Notes under the pieces: generated by a model
Seen by the model: only the letters and a program-made list of their open reading frames with translations
Databases searched by the model: none
What the model was told of the DNA's origin: nothing
In this document: positions 28,178 through 35,934 of the stretch, piece after piece
Layout of the letters: every line of letters starts with the position of its first letter
Position numbering within the stretch: position 1 is the first letter of the stretch
Position numbers and translations under genes: made by a program
NCBI RefSeq assembly: GCF_038397715.1
Contig: NZ_CP151633.1
Span: 3,534,001 to 3,598,000 of the forward strand
DNA from: Microbacterium sp. LWO14-1.2
GTDB lineage: Bacteria > Actinomycetota > Actinomycetes > Actinomycetales > Microbacteriaceae
Direction of reading: 5' to 3'
DNA: 64,000 nucleotides

Positions 28178-28224
28178 TGCAGGGCCACGGACGGACCTGC
28201 ATCCGACCCCACAACCACGGAGGA
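28178..28224 (+). promoter_or_regulatory. fliC leader: ACGGA hairpin plus ACGGA at the ribosome-binding site
   Basis: The stem TGCAGG/CCTGCA (28178-28201) carries a 12-nt loop with overlapping ACGGACGGA at 28187-28195. A further ACGGA at 28217-28221 overlaps the GGAGGA ribosome-binding site (28219-28224). One hairpin site plus one site on the Shine-Dalgarno is the layout of the Bacillus hag leader bound by CsrA. Confidence 0.6.
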
Positions 28225-28229
28225 ACAAC

Positions 28230-29054
28230 ATGGGTCTTCAGATCGCAACCAACGTCGGTGCACTCAACGCGTACCGCAACCTGTCGGTCAACCAGAACGA
28301 CGTGTCGAAGTCGCTCGAGAAGCTCTCGAGCGGTCTGCGCATCAACCGTGCTGCTGACGACGCCGCAGGTCTCGCCATCTCCGAGGGCCTGCGCTCGCAG
28401 GTCAACGGCCTGAATGTCGCGGCCCGCAACGCCCAGGACGGCATCTCGGTCATCCAGACCGCAGAAGGCGCCCTGACCGAGGTGCACTCCATCCTGCAGC
28501 GCGTCCGCGACCTCGCGGTGCAGGCCGGTAACGACTCGAACAACACCGCTTCGCGCACCGCCATCAAGACCGAGATCACGGCACTGGGCGACGAGCTCAC
28601 CCGTGTCGCGGCCAGCACGAACTTCAACGGCATCAAGCTGCTCGACAGCGCGGGCACGCTGACGTTCCAGGTGGGCGCGGGATCCGAGGCGACGGAGGAC
28701 CAGATCGCCGTCACGCTGACGAACTTCTCGACCCTCGGCGCCACCATCGGCGGCGTGGACGTCTCCTCGGCAGCGACCTCGCTGGCCGCGATCGACACGA
28801 TCGACACGCAGATCGCCGCGGTCTCGACCGCTCGTGCCGGCTTCGGTGCGGTGCAGAACCGCTTCGAGTCGACGATCAACTCGCTGCAGGTCTCGGCCGA
28901 GAACCTCTCCGCCGCGAAGAGCCGTATCGCCGACACCGACATGGCAGCCGAGATGGTCAAGTACACCGCCTCGAACATCCTGCAGCAGGCGGGCACCGCG
29001 ATGCTCGCGCAGGCGAACCAGTCGGGCCAGGGCGTCCTGCAGCTGCTCCGTTGA
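28230..29054 (+). CDS. fliC: Flagellin FliC
   Basis: Flagellin of 274 aa, containing the conserved D0/D1 termini (ATNVGALNAYRNL at the start, ILQQAGTAMLAQANQSGQGVLQLLR at the end) with almost no central D2/D3 region, as in minimal Gram-positive flagellins. It polymerises into the filament after export by the flagellar secretion system, with FliS as chaperone. The ATG at 28230 follows GGAGGA. In-frame sequence upstream is leader, not protein. Its leader carries the predicted CsrA sites and its product would titrate FliW. Confidence 0.97.
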   Translation: MGLQIATNVGALNAYRNLSVNQNDVSKSLEKLSSGLRINRAADDAAGLAISEGLRSQVNGLNVAARNAQDGISVIQTAEGALTEVHSILQRVRDLAVQAGNDSNNTASRTAIKTEITALGDELTRVAASTNFNGIKLLDSAGTLTFQVGAGSEATEDQIAVTLTNFSTLGATIGGVDVSSAATSLAAIDTIDTQIAAVSTARAGFGAVQNRFESTINSLQVSAENLSAAKSRIADTDMAAEMVKYTASNILQQAGTAMLAQANQSGQGVLQLLR

Positions 29055-29122
29055 GCCGCTGCGCTTCTGGCGCACGCACTGATCGAGCAGGCTCGGCTCC
29101 GGGCACGCTCTGATCGAGCACG

Positions 29123-29158
29123 GGGCGCTCGGGCGGACTTCCCTCCGCTCGGGCGCCC
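29123..29158 (+). terminator. Terminator after fliC
   Basis: A 14-bp stem starting GGGCGCTCGGGCGG with two G-T pairs and an 8-nt loop. Upstream, CTGATCGAGCA occurs twice (near 29079 and 29110) as a direct repeat. Confidence 0.75.
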
Positions 29159-29197
29159 TTGTCCGATCCGCGCTCCGCACTCGAAAGGCACACCACC

Positions 29198-30562
29198 ATG
29201 AAGCTGGACGGCTTGGTCTCCGGTCTCAAGACCGGCGAGCTCATCGACGCGCTGATGAACGTGGCCGCGATCCCGAAGACCCAGATCACCGCGAAGATCA
29301 CCGATCGCAGCACGATCATCACGAACCTGCAGTCCCTCAACAAGTCGCTGCAGGAACTCATGGCCAAGGCGAAGACGGCCGCCTCTCCGAGCTCGCTCGC
29401 CGCCTTCACGGCGACCTCGTCGAACGAGAGCGTCACCGTGACCGCGGGCCCGAAGGCCAGCGCGTTCTCCACCGGCGTCGTCGTGGATGCCGTCGCCGTG
29501 CGGCACTCGATCGTCACCGCCGCCGGCGGGGCGACCGCCTGGGGAGGCGCCTTCACACTCGTCGCCGCCGACGGCGAGAAGACCGAGATCACGCCGGCGG
29601 GGACGGGTCCGCAGGAGCTCGCCACCGCCATCAACGCCGCGAACGCCGGCGTCTCAGCGACCGTGGTCCCTGCGGGGGTGGATGCCGACGGCAAGCCCCT
29701 GTCGCGCATCCAGCTCACCTCCACCGAGACCGGCGAGCCCGCGCGCTTCGCGCTGCACCGCGGAGCGGAAGCCGACGTCGAGGCCGGCACCTCGACCGAC
29801 CTGTCGACCGAGCCGGGTGCCGCCGTCATCAGTCAGGGCAGCGACGCCCGCATCCGCCTCTTCGCCGGCACGAGCGCCGAGCAGACCCTGACCAGCGCGA
29901 GCAACACCATCAGCATCGGCGAGGACATCTCGGTCACGGTGTCGAAGGTCAGCGCCGATCCCGTCACGGTCTCGGTCGCCCTCGACGCGAAAGCGCAGTC
30001 GGCCACGGCATCCGCCTTCATCAAGGAGGTGGCGGCCCTCATCACCCGCATCGACAACGGGTCGAAGGCGACGGTCGGCAAGGTGGGGGAGACCACGACC
30101 CTCGGCGTGTTCACCGGGGACAGCACCGTGCGGACCCTGCGCAGCGCGCTCGCCAACGCCGTGCAGCATCCGGTCGACGGCGTGTCGCCCTCGACCATCG
30201 GCATCTCGATCGACGACAAGGGCGTGCTCGCCTTCGACCCCGAGAAGTTCGCGAAGGCGCTGGCCGACGATCCGCAGGCGACGCAGAAGGTCTTCTCCGC
30301 CGTCGGCGCTCGCCTGGAGGGCGTGACCGACCAGTACTCCGACAAGTACGACGGGCTGCTCACCCAGCGCATCACCGGACAGGAGACCGAGGTCAAGACG
30401 CTCAAGACCCAGGTCGAGCGGTGGGACGTCCGTCTCGAACAGCGACGGGCCACTCTCGAGCGCACGTACGCGCAGCTCGAGGTGCAGCTGTCGAAGATGC
30501 AGTCGCAGTCCTCCTGGCTCGAATCGCAGCTCGCCGGACTCGTCCCCAAGTCCTCCTCCTGA
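29198..30562 (+). CDS. fliD: Filament cap protein FliD
   Basis: Cap protein of 454 aa. N-terminal MKLDGLVSGLKTGELIDALM is the FliD_N motif, and the C-terminal FliD_C part ends in a long amphipathic helix (YAQLEVQLSKMQSQSSWLESQLAGL). It sits at the filament tip and promotes flagellin assembly. The ATG at 29198 follows GAAAGG. It starts 143 bp after fliC behind the fliC terminator and leads into fliS, but no flagellar-type promoter was found directly before it. Confidence 0.92.
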   Translation: MKLDGLVSGLKTGELIDALMNVAAIPKTQITAKITDRSTIITNLQSLNKSLQELMAKAKTAASPSSLAAFTATSSNESVTVTAGPKASAFSTGVVVDAVAVRHSIVTAAGGATAWGGAFTLVAADGEKTEITPAGTGPQELATAINAANAGVSATVVPAGVDADGKPLSRIQLTSTETGEPARFALHRGAEADVEAGTSTDLSTEPGAAVISQGSDARIRLFAGTSAEQTLTSASNTISIGEDISVTVSKVSADPVTVSVALDAKAQSATASAFIKEVAALITRIDNGSKATVGKVGETTTLGVFTGDSTVRTLRSALANAVQHPVDGVSPSTIGISIDDKGVLAFDPEKFAKALADDPQATQKVFSAVGARLEGVTDQYSDKYDGLLTQRITGQETEVKTLKTQVERWDVRLEQRRATLERTYAQLEVQLSKMQSQSSWLESQLAGLVPKSSS

Positions 30563-30596
30563 CCGGCCGACTTCCCGCACCCCTGGAGATCCCACG

Positions 30597-31010
30597 ATGC
30601 CCATCACCAACCTCGACCGCGCGAAGCAGCAGTACCTCGAGCAGCAGGTCGCCTCCGCCTCGCCCGAGCGACTGCTCATCCTGCTGTACGACCGGCTGCT
30701 CGTCGACATCGATCGCGCCGCCGCGGCGCAAGCCTCGCAGGACTGGGTCGCCGCGGGCACGCACCTCACGCACGCGCAGTGGATCGTGTCGGAGCTCAGC
30801 GAGACACTCACCGACGCCTGGGACGGTGCGGACCAGCTGCGGGCCGTGTACACCTACCTGAACGGACGTCTGATCGCGGCGAACCTGTCGCACGACGGCG
30901 AGGCCACTGCCGAGTGCCGCGGGATCGTCGCGCCGCTGCGCGACGCGTGGCGTCAGGCCGCGGACGAGCTGACGTCCGCTCCTGCGATGAGCGCATCCGC
31001 GCTGGCCTGA
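30597..31010 (+). CDS. fliS: Flagellin chaperone FliS
   Basis: Protein of 137 aa, all-helical, with the FliS pattern ASPERLLILLYDRLLVDIDRA near the start and AVYTYLNGRLIAANL in the middle. It binds the C-terminus of unexported flagellin. In Bacillus, FliS and FliW bind different flagellin sites, so it belongs to the same homeostatic circuit as fliW further down. It follows fliD after 34 bp. Confidence 0.93.
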   Translation: MPITNLDRAKQQYLEQQVASASPERLLILLYDRLLVDIDRAAAAQASQDWVAAGTHLTHAQWIVSELSETLTDAWDGADQLRAVYTYLNGRLIAANLSHDGEATAECRGIVAPLRDAWRQAADELTSAPAMSASALA

Positions 31011-31015
31011 CCGCC

Positions 31016-31294
31016 GTGAGCGACAACCTGCGCGCCTGGCTCACCGTTCTCGATCGGTTCGAGCGAGCGCTTGACGCCGCCGACGGGGAACTCGACGACG
31101 ACGCGTTCGACGCTCCCGCCGGACCGGTTCCGGAGGAGCTCCGCGAGCGCGCGGAGGCCGTGCTCGCGCGGCAGAAGCTCATGATCGACGGCCTCGCCGT
31201 GTCGCGCGCGAACGTGGCCAGGGAGCTCGCCGCGCTGCGGCGCGTGCCGACGGTCTCGGTCGACGCGCCGGCGTATCTCGACGTGCAGGGCTGA
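31016..31294 (+). CDS. Small helical protein in FliT position
   Basis: Protein of 92 aa with a GTG start 5 nt after the fliS stop. It is acidic, with two long helices (NLRAWLTVLDRFERALDAADGEL and LRERAEAVLARQKLMIDGLAVSRANVARELAALRR). Its size, helical make-up and place after fliD-fliS suggest a FliT-like chaperone for FliD, but no diagnostic motif is visible, so the assignment is positional. Confidence 0.55.
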   Translation: MSDNLRAWLTVLDRFERALDAADGELDDDAFDAPAGPVPEELRERAEAVLARQKLMIDGLAVSRANVARELAALRRVPTVSVDAPAYLDVQG

Positions 31295-31297
31295 CGG

Positions 31298-31327
31298 GGT
31301 TACGGCACCGGTCGCGTGTCGCGATAG
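31298..31327 (+). promoter_or_regulatory. Flagellar-type promoter of the flgB unit
   Basis: GGTTAC at 31298-31303, 14 nt, GTCGCGATAG at 31318-31327. Read as sigma-28-like, the -10 is CGCGATAG (compare GCCGATAA). Confidence 0.75.
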
Positions 31328-31334
31328 TCGGCAT

Positions 31335-31392
31335 CGAGCACGGATAGCTCGACGATTGGCCACGGATCGGCTTCTCCCACGAACGTCCGGAG
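31335..31392 (+). promoter_or_regulatory. flgB leader with two ACGGA hairpins
   Basis: Hairpin 1, CGAGC-ACGGATA-GCTCG, is at 31335-31351. Hairpin 2, GCC-ACGGATC-GGC, is at 31359-31371. The Shine-Dalgarno GGAG is at 31389-31392, before GTG at 31400. ANGGA in a hairpin loop is the core of CsrA sites. The same two-hairpin leader of almost equal length precedes fliH and fliP. Confidence 0.7.
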
Positions 31393-31399
31393 TACCACC

Positions 31400-31747
31400 G
31401 TGCTCGAATCCGTCACCTCCTCCGCGCTCATCAGCGCACTCGACGGGCTGGCCCTGCGACAGCGCTCGATCGCCGAGAACATCGCCAACGTCAACACCCC
31501 CGACTACCACGCCAAGCGCGTCCGCTTCGAGGACGAGCTGCGTGCGGCCGTCGACAGCGGCAGCGGCACCGTCTCACCGACCGTGCAGCGCTCGCTCGAA
31601 CCCACCCGCCTCAACGGTAACAACGTCAACCTCGACACCGAGACGCTGTCGAACATCGACACCGTGCTGCGGTTCCAGTTCGCCAGCCAGGCGATCGGCG
31701 GGCAGGCCGCGTCGATCTCGAAGGCCATCGGGCAGGCGTCGGCATGA
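31400..31747 (+). CDS. flgB: Proximal rod protein FlgB
   Basis: Protein of 115 aa with the rod-family N-terminal motif IAENIANVNTPDYHAKRVRFED. It forms part of the rod inside the cell envelope, above the MS ring. The start is GTG behind GGAG. It is the first gene of flgB-flgC-fliE-fliF-fliG and overlaps flgC by 4 nt. Expression probably depends on the shared flagellar promoter and on the hairpin leader described at 31335-31392. Confidence 0.95.
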   Translation: MLESVTSSALISALDGLALRQRSIAENIANVNTPDYHAKRVRFEDELRAAVDSGSGTVSPTVQRSLEPTRLNGNNVNLDTETLSNIDTVLRFQFASQAIGGQAASISKAIGQASA

Positions 31748-32136
31748 CCTTCGACGCGATCGGCATCGCCGGCACGGGTCTGACCGCGCACCGCAAGTGG
31801 CTCGACGCGGTCAGCGACAACATCGCCAACGTGAACACCGCCACGCCTCCCGGGCAGGAGGCGTTCCGCGAGCGTCTCGTGACCGTGCAGGCCGGCACCG
31901 AGAGCCCCGGTGTCTACGTCGCGGGAGTCGTCGAGTCGGAGGCGACGCCGAAGCTCGTGTACGACCCCGAGCACCCCTACGCGAACGAGGACGGCTACGT
32001 GCAGTACCCGAACGTCGACCTCGGCGACCAGATGAGCATGCTCATCATCGCCCAGCGCGGGTACGAGGCGAACGCCGCGGTCGTCGACCGCGCCAAGTCG
32101 ACCTACGAGGCAGCCCTGCAGATCGGACGCAGCTGA
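31744..32136 (+). CDS. flgC: Proximal rod protein FlgC
   Basis: Protein of 130 aa with the rod motif SDNIANVNTATPPGQEAFRERLV near residue 25 and the C-terminal coiled segment MSMLIIAQRGYEANAAVVDRAKSTYEAAL typical of FlgC. It overlaps flgB (ATGA) and fliE (TGATG), so the operon is translationally coupled. Length matches the family. Confidence 0.96.
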   Translation: MTFDAIGIAGTGLTAHRKWLDAVSDNIANVNTATPPGQEAFRERLVTVQAGTESPGVYVAGVVESEATPKLVYDPEHPYANEDGYVQYPNVDLGDQMSMLIIAQRGYEANAAVVDRAKSTYEAALQIGRS

Positions 32137-32456
32137 TGAGCACCCCGATCGCCCCCGTCTCGGCCGCCGGCGTCAGCCCCCTCGGCGCCCTGAGCTTCGA
32201 GCCCACCGCGCCAGACGCCGCCGGGTCCGCCTCCGCCGGCGCCTTCGCGACCTCGCTCACCGGCGCCGTCGAGAACCTCCAGCAGTTGCAGTCGACGTCG
32301 AACGAGCTCGCGGTGCAGGCCGTGACCGGCGATCTGCAGGACATCCACCAGGCGATGATCGCCTCGGCTCGCGCATCGGTCACGCTCGACCTGGTCGTCG
32401 CGGTGCGCGACCGCAGTGTCGCCGCGTTCAACGACATCATGAGGATGCAGGCCTGA
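32136..32456 (+). CDS. fliE: MS ring-rod junction protein FliE
   Basis: Protein of 106 aa. The C-terminal half (QAVTGDLQDIHQAMIASARASVTLDLVVAVRDRSVAAFNDIMRMQ) is the FliE signature; the N-terminal half is Ala/Pro/Ser-rich. It joins the MS ring (FliF) to the rod. The ATG overlaps the flgC stop by one base, and fliF follows after 1 nt. Confidence 0.94.
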   Translation: MSTPIAPVSAAGVSPLGALSFEPTAPDAAGSASAGAFATSLTGAVENLQQLQSTSNELAVQAVTGDLQDIHQAMIASARASVTLDLVVAVRDRSVAAFNDIMRMQA

Positions 32457-32457
32457 C

Positions 32458-34101
32458 ATGCCGAAGGTGCTGACCACGTACTACGGCCGCGCCAAGCAGG
32501 TCGTCTCCGGCTTCTCCGTCGCTCAGCGCACGATCGCCGTGATCGGCGTCGCGCTGCTCGTGATGGGCGCCGTCGCGCTCGGAGCCTGGCTCACCAGACC
32601 GCAGATGAGTCCTCTGTTCACCGGATTGAGCGCGGGCGACGCCTCGGCCGTCGTCGAGCAGCTGAAGTCCGCCGGAGTGGACTACGAGCTCGCGGAGGGC
32701 GGGTCGACGATCCTCGTGCCCGACGACCAGGTGTACGCGCAGCGGCTCGCCGCAGCATCCGCCGGCCTCCCCGGCGACACGAGCGAGGGCTACACGCTGC
32801 TCGACAAGATGGGCGTCACCGCGAGCGAGTTCCAGCAGTCGGTGACCTACAAGCGCGCGATCGAAGGCGAGCTCGCCGGCACGATCGGCGCGATGGACGG
32901 CATCTCGATGGCCTCCGTGCAGCTCGCGATCCCGGAGGAGAGCGTCTTCGTCTCGGAGAAGCAGAACCCGACCGCGTCGGTGTTCGTGCAGACGCGGAAC
33001 GGCTCCACGCTGAGCGACGAGAAGATCGAGGCGATCGTGCACCTCACGAGCGCCTCGGTGCCCGGCATGACGCCCGAGGACGTCGCGGTCACCGACCAGA
33101 ACGGCCGGGTTCTGTCAGCGGTCGGCGCCGGACTCGCCGGCACTTCCTCGAAGCAGGCCACCGAGCACGAGGCCAAGGTCGCGGCGTCGGTGAGCAGGAT
33201 GCTCGAGACCATCGTCGGACCGGGCAACGCGACGGTCACCGTGTCGGCCGACGTGGCGAACTCGACCTCCGAGCGGATGGACGAGACCTACTCCGCGCCG
33301 GACGGCGACCTGAGCCCCTCGGAGCAGACGAAGACCGAGACCTACACCGGCGGCGGGCCGGGCGGGAACACCGGAGTGCTCGGCCCCGACAACATCGCCG
33401 TGCCCAACAACGCGAACGGCGACGGCGAGTACGAGTTCGAGGAGACCTCGCGCAGCAACGCGGTCAACAAGTCCACCGAGAAGACCGTGACCCCCGCGGG
33501 CGAGGTCACGAGGCAGACCGTCAGCATCGCCGTGAACCGCGGCGAGGTCACCGGGGTGAGTGCCGCGCAGATCGAGTCGCTCGTCGCCTCCGCTGCGGGC
33601 ATCGACGTCGAACGCGGAGACGAGATCGCCGTCGAGTTCGTCGAGTTCGCGACCTCCGGGGCGACGGCGGCGCAGACTGCTCTCGCCGCGGCGGAGGAGG
33701 AGCGGGCGGCGCAGTTCCAGCAGGAGCTGCTGCGCTCAGCGATCATCGGCGGAGCGATCCTGCTCGCCGTCGTCATCCTCGTCGTCTTCCTCGCGGTGCG
33801 GCGCAGGATGAAGCGTCGCGTCCTCTACACCGACGACGGGCCGATCGAGTACTTCGCCACGGTGACGGAGGACGAGGAGCAGAAGCTGCGGTCGCTGCGC
33901 GACCTCAAGGACCCGGATGCCATTCCGCTGCCCGCTCCGACGAAGCTGCTGCCGTCCGCCGTCGTCGATCTCGACGACGAGCCGGAGCCGGACAAGGTCC
34001 TCGTCGAGCGGCGTCGTCGCGAGATCGACGACCTCGCCCGGCGGGAGCCGGAGTCGATCGCCGGTGCGCTGGCCGACCTGATGGATGAGGCGAAGGTATG
34101 A
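32458..34101 (+). CDS. fliF: MS-ring protein FliF
   Basis: Protein of 547 aa with a first membrane segment at about 25-45 (TIAVIGVALLVMGAVALGAWL) and a second at about 425-447 (AIIGGAILLAVVILVVFLAV), enclosing the large periplasm-side ring-building domains. The cytoplasmic tail (ADLMDEAKV) would bind FliG. It forms the MS ring, on which the motor and export gate assemble. It overlaps fliG by 4 nt. Confidence 0.96.
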   Translation: MPKVLTTYYGRAKQVVSGFSVAQRTIAVIGVALLVMGAVALGAWLTRPQMSPLFTGLSAGDASAVVEQLKSAGVDYELAEGGSTILVPDDQVYAQRLAAASAGLPGDTSEGYTLLDKMGVTASEFQQSVTYKRAIEGELAGTIGAMDGISMASVQLAIPEESVFVSEKQNPTASVFVQTRNGSTLSDEKIEAIVHLTSASVPGMTPEDVAVTDQNGRVLSAVGAGLAGTSSKQATEHEAKVAASVSRMLETIVGPGNATVTVSADVANSTSERMDETYSAPDGDLSPSEQTKTETYTGGGPGGNTGVLGPDNIAVPNNANGDGEYEFEETSRSNAVNKSTEKTVTPAGEVTRQTVSIAVNRGEVTGVSAAQIESLVASAAGIDVERGDEIAVEFVEFATSGATAAQTALAAAEEERAAQFQQELLRSAIIGGAILLAVVILVVFLAVRRRMKRRVLYTDDGPIEYFATVTEDEEQKLRSLRDLKDPDAIPLPAPTKLLPSAVVDLDDEPEPDKVLVERRRREIDDLARREPESIAGALADLMDEAKV

Positions 34102-35183
34102 GCCTGTTGACGGAGATGCTCGACGCCCAGGCGGACACGGTCGAGATGTCGACGGCCCAGGCTGCGGCGGTGCCGGCGGCCGCGCCCGAGATGTCGGGCC
34201 TTCGCAAGGCGGCCATCGTGCTGATGAACATGGACCGCGCAGCGAGCGCGGAGGTGCTGCGGCATCTCGGCGAGGAGAGATCCGAGATGCTGGCCGCCGA
34301 GCTGACCCAGCTCGGCGGCGTCGACGTCGCCGCGACCGCGCGAGCGCTCGGCGACTTCCGTCGGATCGCGAACGGCGGGTCGGTGCCGTCCCGAGGCGGG
34401 CAGGAGCTCGCCACCGGTCTGCTGGAGACCGCGTTCGGCCGGGAGAAGGCCGTCGGCATGGTGGGGCGAGTGATGTCGCAGGGCACCGTCTCGTTCGACT
34501 TCCTCAACGCCGCGGACCCCGCACAGCTCGCGACCGTGCTGGAGGGCGAGCTGCCGACGACGGTCGCGGTGGTGCTCGCCAACCTCAAGGCCGACCGCGC
34601 CGCCGCCGTGCTCGCCGCGCTGCAGGACCCGCTGCGCACCGACGTCGCGCAGGCGATCGCCACGATGGGCACCGCGACGCAGGAGGCGATCTCGATCGTC
34701 GCCGACTCGCTGCGGTCGCGCACCGGAGTCTTCGCCATGCGCGACAACCACGAGTCGATCGGGGGAGTGCAGCCGCTGGTCGAGATCATCAACCGCTCCG
34801 ATCAGGCGCTGGAGAAGTCGCTGCTCGCGAGTCTGGAGGGGCGTGACCTCGCCCTCGCCGAGGACATCCGCAGCCGCATGGTGACGTTCGCCGACATCGC
34901 CCGGCTCGAGGATCGTGATGCGCAGCGCGTGCTCCGTGGTCTCGACCTCCGGGTGCTCGCGCTGGCGCTCAAGGGTGCGGAGGAGCCGATCGTCGACAAG
35001 GTCAGCAGCAACATGACCGAGCGCAACAAGGAGAACCTCGCCGAGGAGACCCGCGTGCTCGGACCGGTGCGGATGCGCCAGGTCGACGAGGCCCGCGCCG
35101 AGATCGTGCGGGTGATCCGCGAGCTCGAGGCAGCGGAGGAGATCACGATCTCGCGCGAGGACGAGGATGAGCTCATCGAGTGA
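34098..35183 (+). CDS. fliG: Flagellar rotor protein FliG
   Basis: Protein of 361 aa. The armadillo-like middle and C-terminal domains are recognisable (KAAIVLMNMDRAASAEVLRHLGEE, ELPTTVAVVLANLKADRAAAVLAALQ, LKGAEEPIVDKVSSNMTERNKENLAEE). It couples the MS ring to the C ring and interacts with MotA to make torque. It carries an N-terminal extension of about 35 residues. The fliH promoter begins 10 nt after its stop. Confidence 0.96.
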   Translation: MSLLTEMLDAQADTVEMSTAQAAAVPAAAPEMSGLRKAAIVLMNMDRAASAEVLRHLGEERSEMLAAELTQLGGVDVAATARALGDFRRIANGGSVPSRGGQELATGLLETAFGREKAVGMVGRVMSQGTVSFDFLNAADPAQLATVLEGELPTTVAVVLANLKADRAAAVLAALQDPLRTDVAQAIATMGTATQEAISIVADSLRSRTGVFAMRDNHESIGGVQPLVEIINRSDQALEKSLLASLEGRDLALAEDIRSRMVTFADIARLEDRDAQRVLRGLDLRVLALALKGAEEPIVDKVSSNMTERNKENLAEETRVLGPVRMRQVDEARAEIVRVIRELEAAEEITISREDEDELIE

Positions 35184-35192
35184 GTCCGGAGT

Positions 35193-35222
35193 GGTTACCG
35201 AGGGGTCCAGGCGTCGCGATAG
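35193..35222 (+). promoter_or_regulatory. Flagellar-type promoter of the fliH unit
   Basis: GGTTAC at 35193-35198, 14 nt, GTCGCGATAG at 35213-35222, starting 10 nt after the fliG stop. Confidence 0.75.
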
Positions 35223-35229
35223 TGGGCAG

Positions 35230-35287
35230 CGAGCACGGACAGCTCGACCTCCGGACCATGGACTGGCCCTCTCTTCGACTTCCGAGG
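35230..35287 (+). promoter_or_regulatory. fliH leader with ACGGA and ATGGA hairpins
   Basis: Hairpin 1, CGAGC-ACGGACA-GCTCG, is at 35230-35246. Hairpin 2 has ATGGACT in the loop (35258-35264) with a short stem holding one mismatch. GAGG is at 35284-35287, before GTG at 35296. The order and spacing equal the flgB and fliP leaders. Confidence 0.65.
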
Positions 35288-35295
35288 TGCGCACC

Positions 35296-35934
35296 GTGCT
35301 CGACTCCGCCTTCACGCCGCTCGCGGTGCCGCGGATCGGCGAGACGCCGATCGACCTCCGCGGCGAGGCCGATCGTGCGCGTACCCGCGGGTACGCGGAG
35401 GGGTTCGCCGAAGGGCGCCGTATCGCCCTCGAGCAGGCGCGCGTCGAGCAGGAGGAGAACGCGCGCCACATGACGGCGCTGCGGCAGGCGTTCGCGGAGC
35501 GCGCGCAGTCGGCGGCGGATGCCGTGCGCGACGCGCAGTCCGCTCTGGCGCAGCGCATCGAGGACGTCGCCTCGCTCGACGCGGCGCTCATCGAGGAGTG
35601 GGCCCTGGAACTCGCCGTCGAGATCGTCGGCGTCGAGCTCGCCGACCCCGCGCGGTCCGCCGCGCACGCTCTCCGCCGCGCGCTCGACGCGGTTCCGCAG
35701 ACCCGTTGGACGCGCGTCGTCTTCAGCGAGCGCGATGTCGTGACCCTGCGGGACGCCGACGCGCTCACGACCATGAGCGACCTCGAGATCACCTCTTCTC
35801 CCTCGGTCGACGACGGGGGAGCCATCGTCGACATCGGCGACGGCAGCGTCGATGCCCGCATCGAGCCGGCCTTCGCGCGGGCGCGATCCGCTCTGCGCGG
35901 GGTCGACGAGGGGTCCCTGGAGGAGGCGCTGTGA
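35296..35934 (+). CDS. fliH: Flagellar export stator FliH
   Basis: Protein of 212 aa. A charged helical region (RARTRGYAEGFAEGRRIALEQARVEQEENARHM) is followed by the C-terminal FliH/V-ATPase E-like domain. It regulates the export ATPase FliI, encoded next. The GTG at 35296 is chosen because its context (ACCGTGCTCGA) matches the flgB start and lies 8 nt from GAGG; a GTG at 35287 would overlap that site. It overlaps fliI by 4 nt. Confidence 0.88.
   Translation: MLDSAFTPLAVPRIGETPIDLRGEADRARTRGYAEGFAEGRRIALEQARVEQEENARHMTALRQAFAERAQSAADAVRDAQSALAQRIEDVASLDAALIEEWALELAVEIVGVELADPARSAAHALRRALDAVPQTRWTRVVFSERDVVTLRDADALTTMSDLEITSSPSVDDGGAIVDIGDGSVDARIEPAFARARSALRGVDEGSLEEAL

Noticed and set aside
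25932..29180. Minus-strand open frame of over 1000 codons across VanZ/RDD, sigma factor and fliC
   Set aside because: It crosses five well-supported plus-strand features, including the att site and fliC promoter, and has no recognisable domain.
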